Shown piece by piece: positions 1-9,276 of a stretch of DNA of 64,000 nucleotides. Below the pieces are notes generated by a model. It made no database searches. It had not been told where the DNA came from and saw only the letters and a program-made list of their open reading frames with translations. Source of the DNA: Nostoc carneum NIES-2107 (GTDB lineage: Bacteria; Cyanobacteriota; Cyanobacteriia; Cyanobacteriales; Nostocaceae); the NCBI GenBank assembly GCA_002368155.1, contig AP018180.1, positions 2,141,947-2,205,946 of the forward strand, written 5' to 3'. The position numbers and the translations under genes were made by a program. Within the stretch, counting starts at the first letter, position 1; the number at the start of each line of letters is the position of its first letter.

Positions 1-2453
1 TTGGTAAACTGTGGTAAAAAGTCTGGTTTTTCTGCCTCCAAATGCTCAAACCCGCCAAATGGGTAAAGATGGAAAATTGTACAATCCTGTGTTGTCGCAA
101 CTGCGGTGTATTTAAGATAAAGCGATTGAATCGTCGGTGTGTAAGGCTGGTTGAGGGTAATTGGTGCTACCTCTCCTTTAGTAAATGTCACATCTGGTCG
201 CCATCGCTTTAGGCTTTTGTCTTTTAGTTCATAGACCGCTTCGTTAACATATTTCTCATCAGCAAAATCTTTAGCAGCAGCCAATGTCTGAATTGCATAT
301 TTCGTCACAAACTCTTCATGCAAAAAGTCTTGATTGAGGCTGAAGCGCAAGAAACCACCAGATGTTTGATTGTTAAAGGTGGTGAAATTATCAATCTCCT
401 CACCCTGTAGCGGCGTGGCGGAAGCGTTAACAAGAGTGCGATCGCCTGACGGGAAAAGTTTGTAAGGATTGTTCAAACCTGTTTCCGACCAAGTGCGTTT
501 GGTCAACCGCGCTAATTGTGCAGAAAAATTGTCAAAATCTGGTTGTGGAGTTTCGCCGTCAACATAGTAGCCGCGATAATGATCTTTCAGGGAGGTGGGT
601 AATTTTTCCCATGTAATATTGATTTGCAAATCCGAAAGATTTTTCCGGAAAATTTCTCGACTACCAACATAAAATTTTGAGCCTACTGCTGGTCTAGGGC
701 CAAAAGGTTGGAAAGGTTTGGTAGCATCTAATACACCCAAGTCATTTTGGACAACCAAATTGCGGACTTCTTTCACCCGCGTGCTGATGGTTACCTTATC
801 CAGCTTGACATTACGAAAATAATGATATGCTGGCAAATTATCCACTAGAAACTGAGTCTTTAATTCTATGCGCGCTACTGGTGTGGCTTGCTGGAGTGAG
901 AGAGGGAAATTAGGAACATCAGGGTTATAAGGAATCGGCTTCTCTGGGAGGTAAGGTAAAACGGGGTCAATCTCAGCAGCTAATACCACTACTAAAGAAA
1001 GTTCCGAATTATTCCAGCCGGTTTTTTCTGTACCACCTCCAGGTATAGGCGCACCTGATTTTAAAATCTCGGCTTTAATCCACTCTTTTTCACCACTGAG
1101 ATAAACTTCAAATACTTCATGCAGCTTATTTTCTGGAATTACTGTCCCCAAACCACTGAGGGAAAAGGTGAACTGAATCACCCGTTCACTTTCTTGCAAC
1201 AATAAAACATTAGATGCGATCGCTAAACCTAATTGTGTGGGTTGGCGTTTGTCATTCCCAAAGGGAAGCCAGGTTTTTATAGTTTGTTCCTTAGGAAAAT
1301 CTCCCCCCTGACCATCAAAAGAGTTCGCTACTGCGGAGGAGTACAAACCAGGATTTCGCGGAGGTTTTTCGCCAGGCTTGACTGCTTGTAAATCTAAAAA
1401 TAAACCTTTGAGGCTGGTAATTTGGGCTTTGTGAATAACGATATCTGCATCGAGGCTGTAGAATAAATCCTTGCCAGTAGCATCTTTACCAGCTTTAAAC
1501 TGAGTACCCGCAGGTAGTGCAAATTCAGTTTGAGACTTGATCAGTTCAAAAATCAGGTGGGCGTGGTCTGGTTGGGCTGGGCGATCGCGCAAACGCAGTA
1601 CTTGACGATAAAAGAAGTCGAGATGTCGCTGCGTCATCAAATTCATGTCATCTCTTGCAGGTTTCATCACCTCCAAAAAAGCCAAATAAAGGGCTAAATA
1701 TGGTTGATGATCCTGTCTAGCTTGCAGACTCTTTTCTAAATACTGCGGTGCTTGTTGAATAATTTGGTAATAGTTTTGAAATAGTATTTGAAATACAGCA
1801 TCTAATTCATCTCGCACTTGTACAGGATTTGCATTAAAAGGAGTGCGATCGGCTACTGGAGGAGTGAGATTTAATCCAAATTCTTCATTAAATTTCGTAT
1901 AAATATCTGCTGAGTCAAAGACTTTTTTAGTAGCAGCTACATAAGCTTGTTCAAAAGCCCAAATCCGCAATATAGGCTCACGAAGATTAGTTTTCACCAA
2001 TCCTCTGATGACAGATTGCAGAGGTGTATAAGATTCTAAACTTGTATACCATTTATATATTTGCTTAAGAATTTTAATCCACGTAGCTAATACACAAGCC
2101 AACTTCTCGAATTTCTGATTTGATTGCCCGCTTTCACTAGATAACTCAGAAAGGAACTCTCGCAAATGCTGGCTATATTGGTCTTTAATTTTTTGCGGGC
2201 GAGTTTTACTAATCAGCGCAATTTGTATCGGAGTATTGCCATTAAAGAATGCTTGCCAATTCCCATCTGCATCGTTTTTATCGTTGTAATAAATAACCTG
2301 CTCACTAAGGCGATAGGCAAATACCAGAAAATCGCCCAACTCATTTTCATCCACCTTCACAAACTCAGGTGATAAAGCCGGAACCTGGCGCTGACGCTGG
2401 CTCACCCCATCGCGAATTAGTGGATTTTTAAGTTTCTCGGGGCGGATTTTCAT
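1..2453 (-). CDS. eCIS baseplate protein, J/gp6-like (Afp11/Afp12 type), partial
   Basis: The reading frame stays open wherever I translated it, from an ATG at 2453 to the left edge, giving at least 817 codons; the C terminus is outside the window. The N terminus reads MKIRPEKLKNPLIRDG, and further in a segment reads DDMNLMTQRHLDFFYRQVL followed by FELIKSQTEFALPAGTQF. This build, a helical N-terminal part and then a 'must be stripped of default values, applied to a polyol-like beta domain' type of large baseplate wedge, is what I know from Afp12/Pvc12-like proteins of contractile injection systems. I assign it mainly from size and position after gp25. It is the last gene visible in the eCIS operon and is separated from gp25 by about 490 bases, so it may have its own promoter. 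An Afp11 (baseplate J) assignment cannot be excluded. Confidence 0.7.
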   Translation of the reverse strand, partial: MKIRPEKLKNPLIRDGVSQRQRQVPALSPEFVKVDENELGDFLVFAYRLSEQVIYYNDKNDADGNWQAFFNGNTPIQIALISKTRPQKIKDQYSQHLREFLSELSSESGQSNQKFEKLACVLATWIKILKQIYKWYTSLESYTPLQSVIRGLVKTNLREPILRIWAFEQAYVAATKKVFDSADIYTKFNEEFGLNLTPPVADRTPFNANPVQVRDELDAVFQILFQNYYQIIQQAPQYLEKSLQARQDHQPYLALYLAFLEVMKPARDDMNLMTQRHLDFFYRQVLRLRDRPAQPDHAHLIFELIKSQTEFALPAGTQFKAGKDATGKDLFYSLDADIVIHKAQITSLKGLFLDLQAVKPGEKPPRNPGLYSSAVANSFDGQGGDFPKEQTIKTWLPFGNDKRQPTQLGLAIASNVLLLQESERVIQFTFSLSGLGTVIPENKLHEVFEVYLSGEKEWIKAEILKSGAPIPGGGTEKTGWNNSELSLVVVLAAEIDPVLPYLPEKPIPYNPDVPNFPLSLQQATPVARIELKTQFLVDNLPAYHYFRNVKLDKVTISTRVKEVRNLVVQNDLGVLDATKPFQPFGPRPAVGSKFYVGSREIFRKNLSDLQINITWEKLPTSLKDHYRGYYVDGETPQPDFDNFSAQLARLTKRTWSETGLNNPYKLFPSGDRTLVNASATPLQGEEIDNFTTFNNQTSGGFLRFSLNQDFLHEEFVTKYAIQTLAAAKDFADEKYVNEAVYELKDKSLKRWRPDVTFTKGEVAPITLNQPYTPTIQSLYLKYTAVATTQDCTIFHLYPFGGFEHLEAEKPDFLPQFT

Positions 2454-2941
2454 GATAATTCGTAGTTGCTAATTCGTAGTTCGTAGTTCGTAATTAATTA
2501 TTTAGATTTTAGAAGTTGTTTAAAAAGTGATTGGCTGTATCTTTGCACTTATTTATCCTCCCAACTCCCTGGAAAAAGCTATGGTGTACACTCAAATCGC
2601 TTCATCAGCATTTTTAATGTATCAACTGACGTTGTTAATGTATCGACTGACATTGTTAATGTATCGACCTAAATCCCCTTTTTTAAGACCCTACAGTTCA
2701 ATTAAGAAAATTAATTGATAACAAAACCAAAAAACTAGTTACTCAATAAAAAACAGAACAATAATTTTGGAGGGGGTTTGGGGGACGCAACCGTCCCCCA
2801 ATCGGGGGTTTGGGGGAGAATCCCCCAATTGAGCTAACTGTTTCCACAAATGATAAATCAATCACTAATAATCTTATCTGACCTGTATTGCTTTTTAAGA
2901 CAGTTAAAATTTTTATATGATTTTCCTGTTACCTCCACCAA
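2454..2941. repeat. Intergenic repeats between gp25 and the large baseplate gene
   Basis: No gene is supported here. It holds three kinds of repeats. Heptamers of the ATTCGTA type lie at about 2459-2499. A 21-base unit (core TTAATGTATCGACTGAC) is repeated at 2613-2633, 2634-2654 and, partly, 2655-2669. A G-rich/C-rich segment at about 2769-2831, with blocks of TTTGGGGGA and TCCCCCAA, can fold on itself. A weak plus-strand frame across the 21-base repeats has no database-like features and I do not call it a gene. Confidence 0.6.
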
Positions 2942-3379
2942 TTAAGTAATTGCTAACGAACCAACACCTTCTTGCAAATAGAAAGGATAAACGAAATTAA
3001 AGCGAGAATTAGTAGTAATAACGGTGTAATCCACTGTGATATTAATGACTCCTTTCAACTGTTCATCAAGGTTAAGATCCAAGCGTTCCAAGCGGATGCG
3101 AGGCTCATGATAAACAATGGCAATCCTGACTAATTCTTTAATACTGCTAGCTACAGTTGGACTCAGAGGCTCAAACAGCAAATTTTCTAAGTTACAGCCA
3201 TAGGTAGGCTGCATCACCCGTTCACCCAAGCTAGTTGTCAGCAAAATTTTGAGACTTTCGTTAATATCCTCCTCAGCGCTGACCAGCCTGACACTGCGAG
3301 ACATTTTATTAAATTGTGGCGGAAACCCCCAACCTGTCCCCAGAAAAGCATTATCGTTTTCATCCATCTCAACCTCCAA
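2942..3379 (-). CDS. eCIS baseplate protein, gp25/GPW family (Afp9-like)
   Basis: 145 aa, the usual size for gp25-like baseplate wedge proteins of contractile injection systems. The hallmark segment is near residues 40-75: INESLKILLTTSLGERVM, then QPTYGCNLENLLFEPL, a typical gp25 core. The protein helps to join the inner tube and sheath to the baseplate. Its start overlaps the end of the PAAR gene; the second Met (MDENDNAFLG, at 3367) would instead begin right after that stop, so the true start is one of these two. The order spike, PAAR, gp25, large baseplate protein is the standard one. Confidence 0.88.
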   Translation of the reverse strand: MEVEMDENDNAFLGTGWGFPPQFNKMSRSVRLVSAEEDINESLKILLTTSLGERVMQPTYGCNLENLLFEPLSPTVASSIKELVRIAIVYHEPRIRLERLDLNLDEQLKGVINITVDYTVITTNSRFNFVYPFYLQEGVGSLAIT

Positions 3380-3671
3380 TCAATACAGTGAAATCTCCCA
3401 AAACAATCGAACCGCCATGTGCAGTTGTATCACCCAAACGCGCCGCAGGTTTCCCCCCAATCATCACAGTTGCTGAACCCATAACAATAGAGTCTGGTGG
3501 CCCAGTGCAGACACAGCTATCACCCAAAACAGCAGCAGGTAGTCCGCCGATTAAGACATTCGGTTGTCCAGGTCCAATTACAGGGCCACCGACATGAGGA
3601 ATCGGGGGTACTGCTGGAGTCTGCATCGGACAAACGTGCATATCATTAATTCGCGCAGCTGGTTTTCCCAT
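3369..3671 (-). CDS. PAAR-domain spike tip protein (Afp10-like)
   Basis: 100 aa, the length of stand-alone PAAR proteins. It starts MGKPAARINDMHVCP and contains repeated P-A-A-R/A-A-V turns (GGLPAAVLGD, GGKPAARLGD) with Cys and His (CVC, TTAHGG) that usually bind the zinc ion at the tip. PAAR proteins cap the VgrG-like trimer and sharpen the needle. No C-terminal toxin extension is present, so this copy is structural and not a PAAR-effector fusion. It lies 32 bases after the spike gene, in the same operon. Confidence 0.93.
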   Translation of the reverse strand: MGKPAARINDMHVCPMQTPAVPPIPHVGGPVIGPGQPNVLIGGLPAAVLGDSCVCTGPPDSIVMGSATVMIGGKPAARLGDTTAHGGSIVLGDFTVLIGG

Positions 3672-3703
3672 ATCTAGTTACTTTTAAAATCCAAAATTTA
3701 AAA

Positions 3704-5476
3704 TTAATTAATCTGAACTAAAGAACCCTTGAGAACTGCGATCGCACTTGTAGAAACTTCCGCACCAGCATTACCCTGAGCTTTAAACTGAGCATTGGCT
3801 TTAACATTGACGTTTAATCCCTCAATGTTGTTATCTTTGATAGCTTTGAGTGTTAAATTACCAGTGGCTTCGATGGTGATATCTTTGGGGCTTTTCATGA
3901 CGATACCGCTACCGTTCATAATCAGCGTATTATCGTTTTGGTCTTTCAACGCAATCCCTTTATCCTCATCAGAGATAGTAATTTTGTTACCACCAGGAGT
4001 TTCCAGTGTGATGAATTTCTTTTCATCGTCGAAGGTCACTTTAATTTGCGATCGCGTAAAAAATCCTTTCTGGTGATTGTTATCGGAAGCTTTTAAAGGC
4101 GCTGGTTTCGCATTGCTGTTAAGCATACCCAAGACAATTGCATCGCGTGGATCGTCGTTGAGAAAGCCTAGTACGACTTCGTCACCAATTTCCGGGCGAA
4201 AAAACGAACCGCGATTGTTACCAGCATCCAAAGTGGCGATGCGAGTCCAAATTCCCTGAGACTTAGAATCGAGGGTAGGCACTTTGACTAAAATCCGGTC
4301 TTCGTTATTCGGATCATCCTGTAACTGCACTACCACACCAATTTGTAAGCCGTTAACACCAGGGAGCATTCCCGATGCTGGTCTATCCACAATGTCAGCT
4401 TCTTGGTAAAACCACTGAGAACTCATACCAAGCTGTATATGAGTAAACCAGGCTCCACCGATAACTTCGTGACGAATACCAGACACATAGGCTATTCCGT
4501 TAAAACGCCTACCAATCCCTTTTAACTCAATCAGGGCATCAATTTGAGCATCAGGGTAGCCTTTGGTTTTCACCCGCCCCTGAATTTTCGCTAATCGGCT
4601 TTTGAGCAATTGAGCATCTGCCCATGCTTGGAGTTCTTGGGTTTGTAAGTGACCACTATGACTTAGTTGGAATGCTTCCAAAGCGATCGCATTACCTAAA
4701 TCTTTCCCTGAGAGGTTACCCTGTTTATTGACAATAGGCTCCCTCCCTTCCGCCTCAAGTAAAGCCTGATCGCCATAACTCCAAGCTTGCGCCTTTATCT
4801 CTGGATATTGCGATCGCGCGTCCATTTCGGCTTCAAACTCCAGTATATTGATGCCATAGGTCAGGGTAATAATTGGATTACCGCTAGTATTCGGCGGTTT
4901 CACCTTGAATTTATCTTTTTCCACCACAACAATCTGCCCGTTCATTTCAGCGCGAGACAGAATAAAGTCCCAATCAGTAGCGTAGTATTGGACGATTTCT
5001 GGATGCTGAAATTTGCTGTCGGTAATTTCTACTCCTCCTATACTGTAGTTACCGAGAATTTGTGCGATCGCATCACTATCTTTCATGTCCCTGAAATAGC
5101 GACTATGGCGACCAACGGTCAATTTTGTGGCAGCAGCTTTACAATCAAGGATGAGCATTGAGTCGCCATTAGCACCGACTTTCAGGGCTTGTTTGACAAT
5201 CAATCCTTTAAAAACCTGGCGATTGTTGCCATCGTAACCCAGGGAAATTTCCAGTTTGTTACCAGGAACTAGGTCAGGCCCTTCACTGCTAGCAAAAGTT
5301 TCCTCCGCAACAGCACCATCTCGCAGTACTAGCCGCGCTGTTGGTACTCGATTCACCACCAAGTTAATTGTTAGGGACAACACCGCATAAGTGTTTGTGA
5401 TGTCCTTACCATTGGCAAGCAACTCGTAACTAGTAACGTTATACAGCGCATTTTGAGGGACAATGATATCGCTCAT
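3704..5476 (-). CDS. eCIS spike protein, VgrG/gp27-gp5-like (Afp8-like)
   Basis: 590 aa. The N-terminal two thirds look like the gp27 (phage late control D) fold. Around residues 370-460 there is an OB-fold of gp5 type (LPGVNGLQIGVVVQLQDD, then VKVPTLDSKSQGIWTRIATLDAG and DEVVLGFLNDDPRDAIVLG). The last 120 residues are the repetitive beta-helix needle (KFITLETPGGNKITISDED and so on). It forms the trimeric central spike that carries the PAAR tip. Its ATG overlaps the LysM gene stop by four bases (ATGA), suggesting translational coupling. No extra effector domain is visible. Confidence 0.92.
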   Translation of the reverse strand: MSDIIVPQNALYNVTSYELLANGKDITNTYAVLSLTINLVVNRVPTARLVLRDGAVAEETFASSEGPDLVPGNKLEISLGYDGNNRQVFKGLIVKQALKVGANGDSMLILDCKAAATKLTVGRHSRYFRDMKDSDAIAQILGNYSIGGVEITDSKFQHPEIVQYYATDWDFILSRAEMNGQIVVVEKDKFKVKPPNTSGNPIITLTYGINILEFEAEMDARSQYPEIKAQAWSYGDQALLEAEGREPIVNKQGNLSGKDLGNAIALEAFQLSHSGHLQTQELQAWADAQLLKSRLAKIQGRVKTKGYPDAQIDALIELKGIGRRFNGIAYVSGIRHEVIGGAWFTHIQLGMSSQWFYQEADIVDRPASGMLPGVNGLQIGVVVQLQDDPNNEDRILVKVPTLDSKSQGIWTRIATLDAGNNRGSFFRPEIGDEVVLGFLNDDPRDAIVLGMLNSNAKPAPLKASDNNHQKGFFTRSQIKVTFDDEKKFITLETPGGNKITISDEDKGIALKDQNDNTLIMNGSGIVMKSPKDITIEATGNLTLKAIKDNNIEGLNVNVKANAQFKAQGNAGAEVSTSAIAVLKGSLVQIN

Positions 5477-6180
5477 GATTCGGTTTTCTCAAGGGGTGGA
5501 AATCTCAAATCAGTATTAGTAGCTAAACGCCGAAAATTAATCAGACCATTCACCTTGGCAATTTGCAGGTAATAAGTTGGATCGCCGTAAATGTCATAGG
5601 TCATTAAAGGTAAAGTATTGCCAGCCGTGACTTTGCGTTGATGGGTGACATCAGGTGATTTTTTCCCTTCTTCTCTTACCCGGCGTTCTTGCTCAATGTA
5701 ATTAACAAAGTTAGCACCAAGCCTAGCCCGCAATGGCTGTCCATCCGGTGAAAACAGCGTGTAGTTAATTTGTAAATCTTTGAGAATACAATCAAAGCCG
5801 TTTTTATTCCCAAAAGAAAAGTTACCCCACAACAGGCGCAGAAAGTTCGGTTTGTGGGTTCTACCATCCATTGTGTAAACCACATTCAGAAAATCCTGCA
5901 CTTGTTGCGCGACATTTTTATGAAACTGATTAGGTTTACCTTTGATTGGCACTACATTCGTACCATCAAAAGTAAAATCCAGCTTCATTTCTTCAGGACG
6001 CGTAAATTTAAATTGTGGATCGTTCCCTTGGGAACCTTGAGCCTGGGCTAAATCATATTCCACTTTAAAAGCTTGAGAAAACTGCTCCGGATTTATAGGG
6101 AGGTCAAATTCTCCGACTTTCTTCTCAAATCGCTTGTCCTTATAAGCTAGGATTTTAATTTTTGTGAGTTCACCTGTCAC
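5473..6180 (-). CDS. LysM-domain tube/spike adaptor (Afp7-like)
   Basis: About 235 aa. The C-terminal part (HQRKVTAGNTLPLMTYDI, then YGDPTYYLQIAKVNGL) is a LysM-type module as in Afp7/gp53-like proteins, which connect the tube to the spike hub. I choose the GTG at 6180, because GGAG lies nine bases upstream. A longer frame begins at a TTG at 6201, but that codon lies inside an AATTCAA heptamer repeat and so is doubtful. The gene overlaps the spike gene by four bases. Confidence 0.87.
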   Translation of the reverse strand: MTGELTKIKILAYKDKRFEKKVGEFDLPINPEQFSQAFKVEYDLAQAQGSQGNDPQFKFTRPEEMKLDFTFDGTNVVPIKGKPNQFHKNVAQQVQDFLNVVYTMDGRTHKPNFLRLLWGNFSFGNKNGFDCILKDLQINYTLFSPDGQPLRARLGANFVNYIEQERRVREEGKKSPDVTHQRKVTAGNTLPLMTYDIYGDPTYYLQIAKVNGLINFRRLATNTDLRFPPLEKTES

Positions 6181-6194
6181 GTCGCTTTGCTCCG

Positions 6195-6229
6195 AATTCA
6201 AAATTCAAAATTCAAAATTCAAAATTCAA
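6195..6229. repeat. AATTCAA heptamer tandem repeat (five copies)
   Basis: Five units of a 7-base motif stand directly upstream of the LysM gene. This is one of the short tandemly repeated repetitive (STRR) heptamer families known from heterocystous cyanobacteria. Confidence 0.85.
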
Positions 6230-6313
6230 GCGCTATGAATTCATATTGTTTCACTTTTTTACTCTTCATAAATTAATTTAGAGGCTTGTATCTTGGTTTC
6301 CTTCGGTCATAGA

Positions 6314-6478
6314 TTAACGCTCTGACTTTTCTTTGAGGATGGCTAGCACCTGTTCCACACAGGCTGCAATAATGGCATCTTGGTCATTAGCTTCACTGCT
6401 CCCTTGCCCTCCTGAACTGTTGGTTTGACCATCATTAATTGAGGTTTTAATCACAAGTTCTCTGATTTCTATTGGCAT
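6314..6478 (-). CDS. Small DUF5908-like eCIS protein
   Basis: A 54-codon frame reads MPIEIRELVIKTSINDG and ends AIIAACVEQVLAILKEKSER. The start MPIEIRELVIK is the signature I know from the small DUF5908 proteins found in eCIS clusters between tube and LysM genes, and it sits in exactly that place. The middle is Ser/Gly-rich, and the C terminus is an amphipathic helix. The function is not known; an assembly or tube-initiation role is only a guess. It is easily missed because of its length. Confidence 0.72.
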   Translation of the reverse strand: MPIEIRELVIKTSINDGQTNSSGGQGSSEANDQDAIIAACVEQVLAILKEKSER

Positions 6479-6635
6479 CAATTTATCCTCTAACTTTGTT
6501 GACTAGACTTCTTGCAAAAGCCCTGATTTTTGCCTTCTCTTTTGCGTTTCTAAGCCTCCGCATGAAACAAAAAATATTTATGCAAGAGACTCGATTAGCT
6601 GGGCTCACAAGAAACAATAAATAAAAATCAATCTT

Positions 6636-6674
6636 CCCATGCCCCATGCCCTATGCCCCATGCCCTAACTCAAT
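6636..6674. repeat. CCCATGC heptamer repeat overlapping the tube gene end
   Basis: About five units of CCCATGC/CCTATGC run into the last codons of the second tube gene, whose stop is at 6665. The repeat has therefore reached the very end of a coding sequence. Confidence 0.7.
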
Positions 6675-7144
6675 GTTTCAAAATAGCTATAGTTCAACTC
6701 CAAAGATTCAATTGCAATTGAGTTTTGCTCGGCGTTAAATTCGGAAATTGACCACTTTTTAGGCCAAGCATTAATAACTTTCCAAGTCATCAATGGTTCA
6801 ATACCTGCCGGAGGTTGGCTAGGATTAGAACGCTTTAGATGTAGTAACCGTACTAACAAATTCATCGGGCGGATTTCAAAGTTGAGAATAGCATCCATAC
6901 ACCACTTCACCATCTTTGAATCTTTAACTAAGCCCCGTTTGAGTACTAGGGGACTATATTTAGTACGCACTGGTAGGATATGCTCAAAGCGATTTTCACC
7001 GCCTTCTTTGAGAGTTTCAGTCTGCATATCTACACTCAGACCAGTAACACTCTGAAAGCGAGTTTCCACTGCGTCTTTATCCAGGTTTTCACCCAGAAAA
7101 ACTACATCAAAAAAGAAACCTACTGGGGGATAAGCAGACACCAT
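6665..7144 (-). CDS. eCIS inner tube protein 2 (Afp5/gp19-like)
   Basis: About 159 aa, tail-tube fold (gp19/Hcp-like). Key segments are FFFDVVFLG, SVTGLSVDMQTETLKEGG, LVLKRGLVKDSKMVKWC and, at the end, SIAIESLELNYSYFETLS. The ATG at 7144 (MVSAYPPVGFFF) is preferred; a TTG four codons earlier lies next to a heptamer repeat. Compared with tube 1 it is longer and less regular. In Afp/PVC the second tube protein forms the layer that contacts the baseplate, and I infer the same role here. Confidence 0.9.
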   Translation of the reverse strand: MVSAYPPVGFFFDVVFLGENLDKDAVETRFQSVTGLSVDMQTETLKEGGENRFEHILPVRTKYSPLVLKRGLVKDSKMVKWCMDAILNFEIRPMNLLVRLLHLKRSNPSQPPAGIEPLMTWKVINAWPKKWSISEFNAEQNSIAIESLELNYSYFETLS

Positions 7145-7153
7145 AACTGTTAC

Positions 7154-7191
7154 CAATTCGTAATTCGTAATTCGTAATTCGTAATTCGTAG
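7154..7191. repeat. ATTCGTA heptamer tandem repeat
   Basis: Five units of ATTCGTA lie just upstream of the second tube gene. The related unit is seen again near 2459 and 58561. A different tandem, GTCAACA/GTCAACC, follows at 7257-7284, before the tube 1 stop codon region. Confidence 0.85.
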
Positions 7192-7293
7192 TTACAGAAC
7201 TTTTACATCATCTGGGTTTAAGGATTTGTATTGGTTGCTGATATTTATTGCATAGGTTGTCAACAGTCAACAGTCAACCGTCAACACCATTAA

Positions 7294-7731
7294 TTATCCA
7301 TTTTGAATTGTTAAACCTTCGTGGGCAATTTCAATAGTTTCGATTGCCACTTCGTTACTATCACCTTTTAAGTCACTAGATTGAACTTTGGTAGGCCAAG
7401 CGTGTTTAACTTTCCAGATGACGACTGGCTCATGTTTTTCATTGAGCAAGCTGATAGTTAAATCGCGGCGTTCGATGGTGTTGAGAGCTACTGTATTCCA
7501 CCATTTATAGAAATCGTTATCGGCCTTGAAGGTGCCTCGCTTCAGGGTGATTTTGCTCAATTTCTGCATTCCGGGCATATTGAGTTTGTGATATTCGGGC
7601 ATATTACCTTCGCGGTATTCGATCATGTCCGTTTCTACGTTCAAGCCAGAAACTTCGGTGAATCCTAAGCGAGAGCCACCCCACTCTACTTGGAAATGAA
7701 ATTTGGGTAAAGGATAAGCATTATCAGTCAT
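7294..7731 (-). CDS. eCIS inner tube protein 1 (Afp1/gp19-like)
   Basis: 145 aa, the standard length of the main tube subunit. Signature segments are FHFQVEWGGSRLGFTEVSGL near residue 10, a YREGNMPEYHKLNMPG loop, ITLKRGTFKADNDFYKWW, and the end VAIETIEIAHEGL. It stacks as hexamers to form the needle inside the sheath. It stands 55 bases downstream of the sheath gene, the usual order. Assignment is very secure from the family pattern. Confidence 0.95.
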   Translation of the reverse strand: MTDNAYPLPKFHFQVEWGGSRLGFTEVSGLNVETDMIEYREGNMPEYHKLNMPGMQKLSKITLKRGTFKADNDFYKWWNTVALNTIERRDLTISLLNEKHEPVVIWKVKHAWPTKVQSSDLKGDSNEVAIETIEIAHEGLTIQNG

Positions 7732-7786
7732 AACTGTTGAGATTGATGGGTTAATTTGATGATTAAAAAATTAGCGATCGCAGATA

Positions 7787-9265
7787 TTAACTCTCTTGCA
7801 TCTTGTGGGAGAACTTCAAGATGATGAATTCCGCAGGACGTACTACTGCCATACCAATCTCAATAATCATCCGACCTTCTAGAATATCGAGTGCGGTCAT
7901 GGTTTCATTGAGTCCTACTTTTACAAAGAAAGCTTGTTCGGGTTTGGCTCCCGCTAGTGCGCCAGCGCGCCATTGTAGAATCAAAAAGTTTTCAATCATG
8001 GCCCGCACTTTCACCCAGGTGTTGGCATCGTTAGGCTCGAAGACAAATCCCTCGGTGGCTTTTTTAATCGATTCTTCAGCCATGTTAAAGAAGCGGCGTA
8101 CTGGCACATAACGCCATTCGTTATCATTCCCTGCTAGAGTCCTTGCACCCCAAATCAAGGTTCCTTTACCAGTAAAGGCACGAATCGCATTGATAGATTT
8201 ACCAGTCGGATGGACGTTGAGATTCTCTTGTTGAGCGCTGGTAATTTTGATGGTCGGTTTAATTACTGAACTGAGAGCCACATTAGCTGGAGCCTTGAAA
8301 ACACCACGAGTATTATCAACTGTGGCATATTGACCCGCCACAAGAGGACTAGGAGGAAGTACGAGGGGAATTGCTTCTACAGCAGCTTTGGCTAAGTTAA
8401 ACAAAATTGCATTGCCCACATTCTTGTCTGTTTGACTCGTTGCTAAATTAGACATCTTTTGACCATTAAAGCGGCCAGGAGTCTGAGTCCCATTAGGCGC
8501 TATCTGCTGATGGTTGATGCTAACAGACGCAGGGTCATACTCATAATTGAAAATAGTCTCAACATTGGGTGCATATACAGCCCCATACTTGAGGTTAGCC
8601 AAAGATAAACTCAGTTCCCGAAACTTATCGGCTGCTGCTTCGATAGTCTGTCCAGTGTCGGGTACTTGCAAATCCATAATTACAAATCGGTCTTGCAGTA
8701 AGCCACATTGATTGAGCGCATCACCAAAAACACCCACTCTATTGTCTAAAGCTGAAGTATAGAGGGCTTGTGATTCTGGGAAGACAAACAAAGTAACTTC
8801 GTCTTCTTTGGCTACCTCCGCAATACCTGCCTGTAAAGCCGTATCTGAAATTACGCCGCTAGCTGTCTTTACACTACCTACAGAGACGATATAGCAAGGC
8901 CCGCCACCATTTTTAAAGAATGCCTGGAGAGCATAGTACATATTATGCGGCGAAGGTTTATCGATGCTGCCGGTCACTGTGCGATCAGTTACATTGGGTG
9001 GAGTTTGGGTATCAACTTGTTCTACAATGGTGACCGTAATCCCGGTTTCTGGCTCTGTCTTACCAAAGTATTGTTCATACTCCAACAGCGAAGTAATGCG
9101 TTTTGGTTCAATCGCAGAGGCGGCGTGTAAATCGCGACCATCAATGATGGCTTGTTGAGTATATCCCACAAAAGCGGGAATCGCAGTTGCTACTTCAGCG
9201 ATGGAGGGTGGTAACTTCGAGATTTCCTCGATGTAAACCCCTGGAGTTTTGTAGGTGCTTGGCAT
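7787..9265 (-). CDS. eCIS contractile sheath protein
   Basis: 492 aa. The N terminus MPSTYKTPGVYIEEISKLPPS is diagnostic of sheath proteins of the phage/Afp type, as is the C-terminal domain with LILQWRAGALAGAKPEQAFFVKVG (quoted in part), the helix LDILEGRMIIEIGMAVVRPA and the end ILKFSHK. It forms the contractile outer cylinder that drives the tube. Only one sheath gene is present, whereas Afp and PVC carry three. It starts 11 bases after the preceding gene. Confidence 0.96.
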   Translation of the reverse strand: MPSTYKTPGVYIEEISKLPPSIAEVATAIPAFVGYTQQAIIDGRDLHAASAIEPKRITSLLEYEQYFGKTEPETGITVTIVEQVDTQTPPNVTDRTVTGSIDKPSPHNMYYALQAFFKNGGGPCYIVSVGSVKTASGVISDTALQAGIAEVAKEDEVTLFVFPESQALYTSALDNRVGVFGDALNQCGLLQDRFVIMDLQVPDTGQTIEAAADKFRELSLSLANLKYGAVYAPNVETIFNYEYDPASVSINHQQIAPNGTQTPGRFNGQKMSNLATSQTDKNVGNAILFNLAKAAVEAIPLVLPPSPLVAGQYATVDNTRGVFKAPANVALSSVIKPTIKITSAQQENLNVHPTGKSINAIRAFTGKGTLIWGARTLAGNDNEWRYVPVRRFFNMAEESIKKATEGFVFEPNDANTWVKVRAMIENFLILQWRAGALAGAKPEQAFFVKVGLNETMTALDILEGRMIIEIGMAVVRPAEFIILKFSHKMQES

Positions 9266-9276
9266 AGTTTTATACT

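Noticed and set aside
2527-2718. Small plus-strand frame with MYRLTLL repeats
   Set aside because: It arises from the 21-base tandem repeat, and no other support was found.
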